Shown: positions 52,425-60,726 of the stretch, in pieces | Numbering within the stretch: position 1 is the stretch's first letter | Layout of the letters: each line of letters starts with the position of its first letter | DNA from: Microbacterium sp. TPD7012 | GTDB lineage: Bacteria; Actinomycetota; Actinomycetes; Actinomycetales; Microbacteriaceae | Assembly: GCF_003075395.1 (NCBI RefSeq) | Contig: NZ_QDFV01000002.1 | Location: 248,001-312,000, forward strand | Reading direction: 5' to 3' | Length of the DNA: 64,000 nt | Made by a program: the position numbers and the translations under genes | Notes under the pieces: model-generated | Told to the model about the DNA's origin: nothing | Seen by the model: only the letters and a program-made list of their open reading frames with translations | The model's database searches: none

Positions 52425-53359
52425 GGCCGGCGAGCGGCCGATCGGGTTCGCTGCTGGCGGGGTTGGGGTGCGCGCCCATCGGGAACCTCTACACACCCGT
52501 CCCCGATGACGCCGCGACGGCGACCATCGCGCGCGCCCTCGAGCGCGGCATCCGCTTCTTCGACACCGCCCCGCACTACGGGGCGGGGGAGAGCGAGCGA
52601 CGCCTGGGCGCCGCTCTCGCCGGGGTGCCGCGCGACGACGTCGTCATCGCGACCAAGATCGGGCGGAGGATCGTCGCCGCCGACGGGGCGACCGTGGAGA
52701 CCGGCGGCATCGGCGTCGACACCACAGGCGACCTCACCCGCGACGGAGTCCTGAGGAGCCTCGAGGGCAGTCTGCGTCGCCTGCGCACCGATCGGATCGA
52801 TCTGCTGCACCTGCATGATCCGGAGGACGTCGATCTCGCACTCGCCGAGGTGATGCCCGTTCTTCACGATCTGCGGGACCAGGGCGTCGTGCGCGCGATC
52901 GGAATCGGTATGGTCCGCACCGCTCCGCTGGTGCGCTTCGTCGCGGAAGCGGAGGTCGATGTCGTCATGCCCGCGGGCCGGTTGACCCTCCTCGATCGGT
53001 CAGCCGAGGAGCAGCTGCTGCCGCTCGCCCGTGAGCGCGGCGTCGGGATCATCGGGGCTGGAGTGTTCAACTCCGGGATCCTCGCCGACCCGGTGGGCTC
53101 GCCCTACTTCGACTATCACGCCGCCTCCGATCGGCACCGCGAGCAGACGGATGCCTTCGCGGAGGTGTGCCGCCGGTGGGGTGTTCCGCTCGCCTGGGCG
53201 GCGGCGCGCTTTCCGCTGCGATACGCAGAGGTGGAGGGGATCGTCGTCGGTGCTCGCACGGCGCACGAGGTGGACGATTTCGCCGACGGACTCGAGGCCG
53301 AGCTCCCCGGTGAGCTCTGGGAGGAGCTGGACGAGGCGGCATCCGGAATCGCTCGATGA
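52403..53359 (+). CDS. Aldo/keto reductase, L-fucose/D-threo-aldose 1-dehydrogenase type
   Basis: 318 residues. AKR motifs are FFDTAPHYGAGESERRLG (Asp and Tyr), ATKIGRR (Lys) and LLHLHDPED (His). LGCAPIGNLYTPV near the start is typical of the branch that oxidises L-fucose and related aldoses at C1 to the lactone. GTG 52403 with AGGAG before it overlaps the RraA gene by 22 bases. The next gene is a lactonase that overlaps by four bases, so the pair makes fuconate or a similar acid from the sugar freed by GH95. Confidence 0.82.
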   Translation: MALRPSLRPASGRSGSLLAGLGCAPIGNLYTPVPDDAATATIARALERGIRFFDTAPHYGAGESERRLGAALAGVPRDDVVIATKIGRRIVAADGATVETGGIGVDTTGDLTRDGVLRSLEGSLRRLRTDRIDLLHLHDPEDVDLALAEVMPVLHDLRDQGVVRAIGIGMVRTAPLVRFVAEAEVDVVMPAGRLTLLDRSAEEQLLPLARERGVGIIGAGVFNSGILADPVGSPYFDYHAASDRHREQTDAFAEVCRRWGVPLAWAAARFPLRYAEVEGIVVGARTAHEVDDFADGLEAELPGELWEELDEAASGIAR

Positions 53360-54177
53360 CTCCCATCGTCGATGCGCACGTGCACCTGTGGGACGTCGAG
53401 CGGATGTCGATCCCCTGGTTCCGTGACGACCTCCGGCTGCCGCGATCGGTGACGGCATCCGAGCTGCGCGGGGCGTTGGCGGAAACGGACGTGCGCTCGG
53501 TCCTCGCCGTGCAGGCGGCGGACACCCTCGGCGAGGCGCGATGGCTGCTCAGCGAGGTGTCGTCGCTGCCGGCAGCCCGCGTCGTGCTGCAATACGAGCC
53601 GCACGATCAGGAGTGGAGCGGCGCGACGGGTGCCGCGATCGAGGAATCCGGCGGCCGCGTGGCCGGCATGCGCGTGGCTGCACCCGCCGCTCGGGCGGAT
53701 CTCGCCGACGTGCCGCACCTCGAAAGGCTCGCGGAGGGACTCGCGGAGACGGGAAGGGTCATGGAGGTGCTCATCCGGGCCGAGCAGCTCCCCGCGGTGC
53801 GAGGGCTCGCCGAACGGCATCCGTCACTCGCCATCGTCGTGTGCCACCTCGGTCTCGGGATGGCGGAGCCGACCCGGCGATGGCGTGATGATCTGCGGTC
53901 GCTGGTCGACCTGCCCGCGGTCGTGGCGAAGTTCTCCGGCGTCGCACGGACGCCGGGCGATGTGCGGCGACTGCGTTCGCTCTTCGCCGATGCCGAGGCC
54001 GCGGTCGGAGTGGACCGGCTGATGTTCGGCAGCGATTGGCCGATGTCGTCTCGGGTGCTGCCCTACCGAGACCTCATCCGTCTGACGGCCGAAGCCGTCG
54101 GAGAGCTGGACGCTGTCGGTGCGCGAGCATTCTGGTCGGGTACCGCCGCGCGGACCTACTCGCTCGCCTCGTCCTGA
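53356..54177 (+). CDS. Amidohydrolase-2 family lactonase, L-fuconolactonase-like
   Basis: 273 residues. TIM-barrel amidohydrolase with DAHVHLWD (His8, His10), VCHLGLG (His) and MFGSDWPM (Asp), the usual metal and catalytic positions of the COG3618 group of sugar lactonases. It opens the lactone made by the dehydrogenase encoded just before it. The ATG overlaps that stop codon (ATGA). Its 3' end overlaps the converging GntR gene by 22 bases. D-apionolactone cannot be excluded as a substrate. Confidence 0.82.
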   Translation: MTPIVDAHVHLWDVERMSIPWFRDDLRLPRSVTASELRGALAETDVRSVLAVQAADTLGEARWLLSEVSSLPAARVVLQYEPHDQEWSGATGAAIEESGGRVAGMRVAAPAARADLADVPHLERLAEGLAETGRVMEVLIRAEQLPAVRGLAERHPSLAIVVCHLGLGMAEPTRRWRDDLRSLVDLPAVVAKFSGVARTPGDVRRLRSLFADAEAAVGVDRLMFGSDWPMSSRVLPYRDLIRLTAEAVGELDAVGARAFWSGTAARTYSLASS

Positions 54178-54836
54178 TCGGTCGGGACGAGCAGCGTTCC
54201 GGCGGCGTGGGCGCGGAAGAGCTCTGCGGCGGCGGCCGGATCGGACCCTTCGAGCACATCGAGGAGGCTGCGGTGCCAATCCGCCACCTGTACCCAGTCT
54301 CCCGGGAAATGTGGGTCGCCGAGCACGTGCATCGATCGCAGGCTCGGCTCGATGATGTCCCACATCCGAGGGAGATAGCCGTTGCCGCTCGCCTCGATGA
54401 CCGCCCGGTGGAACGCGAAGTCGAGCTCGCGGAACTCACCGAGGCGCAGGTCGTGGGCGGCGGTGTGCATCTCGTCGATGAGGCCGCTGAGGCGGCGCCG
54501 CGTCGCGTCATCCAGACGACCGCAGGTGAGCGAGCCGGCGAGCGATTCGAGAGCGGCTCGAGCGACCTTCGCCTGCTCCACCTCTTCGTCGGAGTACCTG
54601 GCGACGAAGTTGCCCTGGTGACGGATGTGCGTCACCAGACCCTCGTGCGAGAGCCGCTTGAGCGCATCGCGGACCGGGGCCTGACTGACCTCGAGCTTGC
54701 GGGCCAGCTGAGACTCGACGAGCTGTTCTCCCGGGTGCAGGGTCGCATCCTTGATCATGGCCTTGATCAGCACATAGATCTGGTCGGAGAGCAGGCCTTT
54801 CTGCAGACCGGTGACCGAGCTGAACACATCGCTCAT
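54156..54836 (-). CDS. GntR-family regulator, FCD type, second
   Basis: 226 residues. Winged helix with PGEQLVESQLARKLEVSQAPVRDALKRLSHEGLV, then an FCD domain with ELDFAFHRAVIEASGN and the C-terminal WHRSLLDVLEG and FRAHAAG metal-site segments. ATG 54836 lies where a -10 TATGGT (54848-54843) would start transcription, so a leaderless message is likely. A CGATAATCG-like site lies just upstream. It is the best candidate for the regulator of the 46-60 kb genes that share this motif. Confidence 0.88.
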   Translation of the reverse strand: MSDVFSSVTGLQKGLLSDQIYVLIKAMIKDATLHPGEQLVESQLARKLEVSQAPVRDALKRLSHEGLVTHIRHQGNFVARYSDEEVEQAKVARAALESLAGSLTCGRLDDATRRRLSGLIDEMHTAAHDLRLGEFRELDFAFHRAVIEASGNGYLPRMWDIIEPSLRSMHVLGDPHFPGDWVQVADWHRSLLDVLEGSDPAAAAELFRAHAAGTLLVPTDQDEASE

Positions 54837-54856
54837 GTGCACACCATAACCTCTCT

Positions 54857-54870
54857 ATGACAATCGTTCA
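54857..54870. promoter_or_regulatory. Weak copy of the CGATAATCG operator before the GntR gene
   Basis: ATGACAATCGTTCA matches the core GATAATCG at seven of eight positions. It lies about 21-34 bases before the predicted leaderless start, suggesting autoregulation. Confidence 0.4.
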
Positions 54871-54875
54871 CAGCG

Positions 54876-55481
54876 TCACGCCCGACCGCTGTACGCGTCG
54901 AGCCAGGCGTCCGCGATGATGCGGGATCCCGTGGCTGTCGGGTGCACGCCGTCGGGGGCGAGGGCTTCGCCGCCGACACCCGCCGCGGCCTCGGAGAGGA
55001 TGCCGTGCAGCGGGACGAACGATGCGTCGAGCTCTGCAGCGATGGCGGCGACCGCGCGCCTCTTCCCTGCAAGGTCGTCGAGCCACTCGCGCTGCTCCGA
55101 TCGCACGGGAAGCAGGAAGGGCTCCATGAGGATCAGGCGGGGAGCATGGTCGCGCGGCCAGACGTCGAGGAGGTCGCCCAGGGCGTCCTCGAATTCCTGC
55201 GAGGTCGTCGGATCTCCGTCGTCGAACCGGCGCCAGGTGTCATTGACGCCGACATACACGGTGAGTGTGGAGGGGGAGTGGGACAGGACGTCGCGCTCCC
55301 ATCTGGCGGACAGGTCGCGGACGCGGTCGCCGGCGATGCCGGCATTGATGATCCGGGAACCCGGCAGCTCGGGGGCCACCAGGGAGACATACCCGTCACC
55401 CAGGGAATCCGGCCGGCTCCTATCGCGACCCGCGTCGGTGATCGAGTCGCCGACGAACATGAGGATCTCGTGTGCTGACAT
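54876..55481 (-). CDS. SGNH/GDSL hydrolase, probable carbohydrate esterase
   Basis: 201 residues. All four SGNH blocks are present: GDSITDAG (Ser13), Gly in NAGIAGDRV, GVND (Asn) and DGVHP (Asp177, His180). There is no signal peptide, so it deacylates sugars after import. Acetyl groups are common on pectic and other plant glycans, which suits a carbohydrate acetylesterase, but lipase-like substrates are possible. GGAAAGGAAG precedes the ATG. A CGATAATCG site lies upstream and the GntR gene follows downstream in the same direction. Confidence 0.85.
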   Translation of the reverse strand: MSAHEILMFVGDSITDAGRDRSRPDSLGDGYVSLVAPELPGSRIINAGIAGDRVRDLSARWERDVLSHSPSTLTVYVGVNDTWRRFDDGDPTTSQEFEDALGDLLDVWPRDHAPRLILMEPFLLPVRSEQREWLDDLAGKRRAVAAIAAELDASFVPLHGILSEAAAGVGGEALAPDGVHPTATGSRIIADAWLDAYSGRA

Positions 55482-55509
55482 CCGCTTCCTTTCCTTGCCA
55501 CCACTCTAT

Positions 55510-55518
55510 CGATAATCG
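55510..55518. promoter_or_regulatory. CGATAATCG operator before the esterase gene
   Basis: Perfect palindrome CGAT-A-ATCG, 29 bases upstream of the esterase start. Same motif as 46397 and 59628. Confidence 0.6.
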
Positions 55519-55530
55519 CTAGAAACATGC

Positions 55531-55564
55531 GGAAGGGGCGGTCGCCGATGCGACCGCCCCTTCC
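55531..55564 (-). terminator. Terminator of the beta-helix gene
   Basis: A 15-bp perfect stem (GGAAGGGGCGGTCGC with its complement) and a four-base loop, seven bases after the stop codon. TTTCT follows at a short distance on the transcript. The best terminator in the window. Confidence 0.8.
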
Positions 55565-55570
55565 GTCGGA

Positions 55571-58500
55571 TCAGACGCGTGACCGTCGACGCAGGACGAA
55601 CGCCGTGCCCAGGATGAGCAGCACCGCCGCGAGCGCACCGGCCGCCCAGCCGACGGAGCCGCCCGTGAGCGCGAGACCGCCGCCGGATGCGGAAGGCCCG
55701 GTCGGCGCCCCGGGCCCGCTCGGGCCGCCCGGCTCTCCGGGCTCTCCGGGTTCCGACGAGCCCACCGTCGGGGCGAGCAGCAGCCCGTTGCCCTCGACGT
55801 AATGGAAGACGTTCAGGTAGCCCTCCGAGGCGATCGTGTTCGCCGCGTCCGAATCGACCCGGCTCCACACCGTGACGCCGTCGACGCGCAGCACCAGCCG
55901 GGAACCGGCGGTGGCCTCGGCTCCGGCGGCGACGACGCCGAACTCGATGGTGTGGGGCGTGCCAGCCGAGATCGTCGAGTTCGGGATGACGTCGATCATC
56001 GTCTGGCCCGGCTTCCAGCTCTGGAACTCGATGACGTCCTCCTTGATGACGACCAGGTAGCCCTTGTTCCCATCGACCCACGGGGGATCGCCGGGACGGT
56101 CGGAGCGCACCGCGAAGCCGAACCAGCCGTCCTCGAAGGCGTCGACGGTGGCATCGAACCTGAGGAGCCCGTCGCCGAACGTCTCCGCGGCGTAGCCGAC
56201 CACCCCCTCGGCGGTCACCGAGACGCCCGCGTCGCCCACCGAGACGGCCTCCGACGCCGGCCATCCCTCCACATCGGTGAGTCGGTCGCCGAGATCGATC
56301 ACGGCGTACTCCGGATCGGTGACGGCCACGGTCGCGGCAGCCGTGACCGAGGGGTTCACCACGGAGGTCGCCGTGATCACCACGTCTCCGGCGGCGACGC
56401 CGACGACGGTCCCGTCCTCCGCCACCGAGGCGATGGCCGGGTCGGCGCTCGTCCAGGTGACATCGGCACGCGCATCCGGCGGGGTGACGGACGCGGTGAG
56501 GGTGAGGCGCTCGCCCGCCGCCAGCCCGACCGACTCGTGCGAGAGGGTCAGGCCCGTCACTTCCACGGGAACGAGCGACAGGCGCACGTCGTCGAACTCG
56601 ACGTGTGCGAGATCCTGCACGTAGAACCCGACCTTCCCGCGTACCTCGGGCGCCGGGTTCTCGCCGTCGATCACGAGTTCGCCATCGACGCTGACTCGGA
56701 TCCCGGATGCCGTCACCACCAGCTCGATGTCGTAGACGGTGTCGGGAGCGAGGCCCTCGCCCGCAGGCAGCACGACGGATTCGACCGTTCCCCACGCGCC
56801 GTCGAAGATGATCCACTCCGAACCGGCGGCGAGGTGCTGATAGCGCACGTATCCCGCGGTGGTCGCTCCGCTGCGGTCGTAGATCAGCATCTGCCCGCCC
56901 TCGGTGAGCTCCTCCGGGGTGCGCATCTGGAACTGGAGCACGTATTCGCCGAACTGACGATCCAGCTGTCCGTTCGCCCCTCCGCGCACGCGGTACCAGT
57001 GGTCGCCGCTCTCGTCCTCGACGAGCGTGAGGTTGCCGTCGACCGGCCACCCGTTGCCGCCGGATTCGAAGTCGGTGAAGTGCAGCACGCCGTCTCCGTC
57101 GAGCACGACCACGACCATCTGATCGGCGAGGCCGGGGTCGGCGACCGAGGTCGCCGTGACCGTCACCGAGCCGGGAGCGAGAGCGGTGAGCACGCCACCG
57201 GCATCGATGGACGCCACCGCCGGGTCGCTGCTCGTGTAGGTCACCGAGGTGTCGTCCGCATTCCACGGCACCGCCTCGGCCGCGAGGGACAGGGATTGGC
57301 CGAGGGGCACGGCCGCCTCATCGGCGGGGAGGTGGATCGACTGGAGCGGGATGGAGTCGATGCCGTCGCTGACACCGACCGAACCCTGCAGGCCGATCTG
57401 ATCGAACGGGATGGCGGCGAAGCCGGGCACCGCGTCGAAGACGGCTGCATCCTCGGCGAGCCGGAAGTCCTCCCCCTGCCAGTCCACGAAACCGGGATCG
57501 GAGTCGGTCACCCAGTTGTCCGCGTAGCTCATGAGCTCCACGACATCACGGGCGCCATGCGCGTTGACATCACCGCTGCGAGGCATCGTCGGGTTCCAGG
57601 TGACGTTGCGCTCGAAGACGTTGTGCGCGGGGAAGTGATGGTCCTCCTCGAAGAACGTCAGCAGCTCGGGGTGCTGCGCGGCGTACGGAGTGTCGACGAA
57701 TCCGTTGTTCTCCTCGAACAGCTCGATCCATCCCGGCATGTAGTCGGTGTCGACCTTGTTGCCCGGTTCGTCCCCCATCCACATCTCGTAGTTGTTGTAG
57801 GGGATGTGCGTGTCGACGAAGACGTTGTTCCTGGCGGTGATGTAGTCGCCCGAACCGTTCTTGATCGCGTCGTTGCCCATCCGGTAGAACACGTTCTCCT
57901 CGATGAGGAGATCGCGGGTGAGGTTGTCGGGATAGATGCCCTCCACTCCCAGGCGGCCGATTCCGGTGTCATGGAAGTAGTTCCTCGAGATGACCGTGCC
58001 GCGCTGCTGGGGAGTGGCGCCGGCGTTCATGTAGATCGCGCCGAGATCCTGGAACAGCTTGCATATGTCGTAGATCTCGTTGTACTCGATCAGATGATTG
58101 TTGCCGTGCACGATGATCCCGGGGTGAGGCGCATCGTGGATCTCGTTCCCGCGCCCGATGTTGCCGACCCCGACGAACATCAGCGCCGGGTTGTAGGCCT
58201 TGTGGTAGTAGGCGAAGTCGTGGATGTGCGAGTTCTCCACCCGGATGTTGCCAGGCGTCAGCGTCTCGGCATCGCCGCCCTGGAGCACGGCGGCCACTCC
58301 GCCGATGTGGCGCAGCTCGGATGACACGATCGCGTGGTCGACGCCGCCTCGGTTCACCGGGATCTCGTCGTAGGTGTAGCGACCCGGGGTGTTGAATAGC
58401 ACGCCGCCGTCGGCGAAGTTCTGGATGTCGCTGTTCGTGATCTGCACATCGGCTCCGCCGAGGATGACGGCGGCCGTCGCGCGTCCGTATTCGAGGACGA

Positions 58501-59551
58501 GCTCGTCGAAGCGCACGTGCGATGTCTCATCGGTCCAGATCATCGGCTCGTCGAGCATCGTGACCGTGGCTTCGGCGTCCGTGGTCGAGAACGCGGCGTT
58601 CGGCAGGTGATAGAGGATGCCGGCATCGCGGTCGATGTAGTACTCGCCGGGGGCATCCAGCTCTTCGAGGAGGTTCTCCGCGAAATGGAAGTCCTCGAAC
58701 CACGTCTTCATGAGGCCTGACATCTCGCCGTAGGCGAGGCTGATCGTCTTGGCTTCGGTGTCGATCGATTCGATGCGGTTGTACGACCACTCCCAGCTGT
58801 ATCCGAAGATCCCGTCGAGCCAGATGTCCTCGGCTTCCGTCCAATACTGAGGGCGGTCGTAGGTGTACGTGAAGGTGCCGCCGCGCTCCTGGAGGTCCGC
58901 GTCGCCCTGCACCGGGCCGGCATCGAGGATCTCGCCCATCTGCACGGTGTCCGTGTTGGGCCAGCGCGCGAGCGTCTGGCCCTCTCCGCCGACGTAGAGC
59001 TCCATGGGCGGCGTCTCGCTGACGTCGTTGGCCTTCCAGTATCCGTGGCGGCTGACCTGGCCGTAATCCGTGATGCCGAGCGCTCCGAGGTCGAGCTGGA
59101 GGACGCGGCTGTGGGCGGAGTCGTCGATGATCCGGTCGAGTACCGCAGGATCGTCCACGGGCACGAAGGCGTTCTTGTCGAGCTCGACGCCCCCTGTCAG
59201 ACGCGCGGTCTCGCCCGGGTAGGAGCGGTACGTGATCGGGGCATCAGCGGTCCCCGAGTCCTCCGCGGTGAGTTCGAACGACTCGGAGCGTGGATACGAG
59301 CCGCCGCGGAGGTAGACGGTCGCGCCTTCGTCGAGGCCGTTCGCCACACGCTCGACTCGAAGCGCGTCGCGCGCGGCCTCGAGTGACTTGAGCGGCGCAT
59401 CCTCCGTGCCGGCGGCGGAGTCATCGCCGTCGGGGGAGACGTAGACCTCGAAGGGACCGGCCGCAGATGCGGGTTGCGCGCCTGCGGGTGCCAGGGCGAG
59501 GCCGACGGCCAGAAGGAAGGCGGTGCAGAGGGCGATGGGCATGCGCTTCAT
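55571..59551 (-). CDS. Wall-anchored right-handed beta-helix protein with Ig-like domains (GH141-like)
   Basis: 1326 residues. A signal peptide (1-32, ending ASAAG) leads to a beta-helix domain (about 35-720) that begins with EVYVSPDGDDSAAGT and ATVYLRGGSY, a layout shared with GH141 (alpha-L-fucosidase or xylanase). Then follow a bacterial Ig-like domain (about 735-815), a jelly-roll domain, a second Ig-like domain, another beta domain and a Pro/Gly spacer. The C-terminus has LALTG (from residue 1293), a membrane helix and RRRSRV, the sorting signal used by class E sortases. It thus acts on polymers at the cell surface. ATG 59551 follows GAGGAGAAA. Confidence 0.75.
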   Translation of the reverse strand: MKRMPIALCTAFLLAVGLALAPAGAQPASAAGPFEVYVSPDGDDSAAGTEDAPLKSLEAARDALRVERVANGLDEGATVYLRGGSYPRSESFELTAEDSGTADAPITYRSYPGETARLTGGVELDKNAFVPVDDPAVLDRIIDDSAHSRVLQLDLGALGITDYGQVSRHGYWKANDVSETPPMELYVGGEGQTLARWPNTDTVQMGEILDAGPVQGDADLQERGGTFTYTYDRPQYWTEAEDIWLDGIFGYSWEWSYNRIESIDTEAKTISLAYGEMSGLMKTWFEDFHFAENLLEELDAPGEYYIDRDAGILYHLPNAAFSTTDAEATVTMLDEPMIWTDETSHVRFDELVLEYGRATAAVILGGADVQITNSDIQNFADGGVLFNTPGRYTYDEIPVNRGGVDHAIVSSELRHIGGVAAVLQGGDAETLTPGNIRVENSHIHDFAYYHKAYNPALMFVGVGNIGRGNEIHDAPHPGIIVHGNNHLIEYNEIYDICKLFQDLGAIYMNAGATPQQRGTVISRNYFHDTGIGRLGVEGIYPDNLTRDLLIEENVFYRMGNDAIKNGSGDYITARNNVFVDTHIPYNNYEMWMGDEPGNKVDTDYMPGWIELFEENNGFVDTPYAAQHPELLTFFEEDHHFPAHNVFERNVTWNPTMPRSGDVNAHGARDVVELMSYADNWVTDSDPGFVDWQGEDFRLAEDAAVFDAVPGFAAIPFDQIGLQGSVGVSDGIDSIPLQSIHLPADEAAVPLGQSLSLAAEAVPWNADDTSVTYTSSDPAVASIDAGGVLTALAPGSVTVTATSVADPGLADQMVVVVLDGDGVLHFTDFESGGNGWPVDGNLTLVEDESGDHWYRVRGGANGQLDRQFGEYVLQFQMRTPEELTEGGQMLIYDRSGATTAGYVRYQHLAAGSEWIIFDGAWGTVESVVLPAGEGLAPDTVYDIELVVTASGIRVSVDGELVIDGENPAPEVRGKVGFYVQDLAHVEFDDVRLSLVPVEVTGLTLSHESVGLAAGERLTLTASVTPPDARADVTWTSADPAIASVAEDGTVVGVAAGDVVITATSVVNPSVTAAATVAVTDPEYAVIDLGDRLTDVEGWPASEAVSVGDAGVSVTAEGVVGYAAETFGDGLLRFDATVDAFEDGWFGFAVRSDRPGDPPWVDGNKGYLVVIKEDVIEFQSWKPGQTMIDVIPNSTISAGTPHTIEFGVVAAGAEATAGSRLVLRVDGVTVWSRVDSDAANTIASEGYLNVFHYVEGNGLLLAPTVGSSEPGEPGEPGGPSGPGAPTGPSASGGGLALTGGSVGWAAGALAAVLLILGTAFVLRRRSRV

Positions 59552-59627
59552 TGCGTCGTTTCTCCTCGGTGAGTTCGGCACGCGCTGCGCGGGCAGCTGC
59601 GGACCATGCGTGAGATCCGACAATAAT

Positions 59628-59636
59628 CGATAATCG
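59628..59636. promoter_or_regulatory. CGATAATCG operator before the beta-helix gene
   Basis: TCGATAATCGA, an 11-base perfect palindrome around the core, 77 bases upstream of the start. The rest of 59552-59746 shows no gene. Confidence 0.6.
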
Positions 59637-59746
59637 AGAAAACGAAAAGAGGCAAGATGCACGCACTCGAAGGAGCTCACGGATCAGGCTCTCGTCGCCG
59701 TGACGCTGCGAGGCGAGCGGAGCGCCGAGGTCGTCGTCCGACCGCG

Positions 59747-60631
59747 TCAGGCCTCGACGGGGGGCAGCGTCGCGAGCGCGTCGAGGAACGAGCGGACGAC
59801 CGGCGTCTCGTTCCGCGGGTTCCAGACCACTCCGACCTTCCAGGAGGCGCTCGCCCCGCGCAGGCGCCGCATGCCCACGTGCCGGGGCGCGATGTTGCGC
59901 GCGCTCTCCGGCACGATCCCGATGCCGATTCCTGCGGCGACCAGCGCGAGGACCGTCTGGAGGTCGTCGGCCTCTTGGACGATGGTCGGCTGGGCTCCGA
60001 CATCCGCGACATAGCGGGCGGCCTGAGCAGCGAGTCCCGGGCCGCGGCCGACGGACAGCCGGACGAGCGGATGCTCGTCGAGCCAGTGCGGAAGCGCCGT
60101 GTCGTCTGCGGGAGGCACCCAGTGGCCGGGATGAGCGATCGCCAGATGATCCGAGAGGACGGAGACGGCGCGGAGGTCGTGCGGAACCGGAAGACGGGTG
60201 AACCCGATATCCAGCTCCTCACGTCGTACACCGTCGACCTGAGCCGATGACGACATGTCCTCCAAGCGCACGGAGACCCTGGGGGAGCTCACGCGGAAGG
60301 CCGCGACCGCCCGGGGTGCGACCCCGATGCTGGAGAGCCCGAAGCCGATGGTGAGATGACCCTCTTCTCCGTCGCCGACGCGCTTCGCCCGTGCCTCGAA
60401 ACGAGTGGCGAGGTCGACGATCGCGCGGGCCTCGCTCATGAGTTCCGCGCCGGCGGCGGTGAGCACGGCACCGTGACGTCCGCGGTGGAACAGGGGTGTT
60501 CCCACCAGGGATTCGATCTGCTGGATCTGCTTGGTGAACGCGGGTTGGGTGATGGAGAGTGCTGTCGCGGCTTCGCTGAAGGTCTGCCGATCGGCGGCCT
60601 CGACGAAGGCGCGCAACAATCGGATATCCAT
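59747..60631 (-). CDS. LysR-family transcriptional regulator
   Basis: 294 residues. N-terminal winged helix (LLRAFVEAADRQTFSEAATALSITQPAFTKQI) and a two-lobed effector domain with GHLTIGFGLSS and GIGIGIVPES. It is divergent from the nitrilase gene at 60727 with a palindrome between, so it probably activates that gene with a small-molecule coinducer. It seems unrelated to the sugar regulators. Confidence 0.9.
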   Translation of the reverse strand: MDIRLLRAFVEAADRQTFSEAATALSITQPAFTKQIQQIESLVGTPLFHRGRHGAVLTAAGAELMSEARAIVDLATRFEARAKRVGDGEEGHLTIGFGLSSIGVAPRAVAAFRVSSPRVSVRLEDMSSSAQVDGVRREELDIGFTRLPVPHDLRAVSVLSDHLAIAHPGHWVPPADDTALPHWLDEHPLVRLSVGRGPGLAAQAARYVADVGAQPTIVQEADDLQTVLALVAAGIGIGIVPESARNIAPRHVGMRRLRGASASWKVGVVWNPRNETPVVRSFLDALATLPPVEA

Positions 60632-60659
60632 TCCCAGAGGATATATCTGATTAGTGAGA

Positions 60660-60684
60660 ATTCATTGGATGTCATGCAATGAAT
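60660..60684. promoter_or_regulatory. Putative LysR binding site
   Basis: ATTCATTG-N9-CAATGAAT, perfect eight-base arms with a T-N11-A core, centred in the 95-base divergent region. Confidence 0.6.
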
Positions 60685-60726
60685 CGAGTTGAGTGGAAGC
60701 AGTCCTCGACGAAGGGAAGAGACCCC

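Noticed and set aside
60679..60726. Upstream ATG at 60679 as nitrilase start
   Set aside because: It lies inside the palindromic LysR site and has no ribosome site; ATG 60727 has one.
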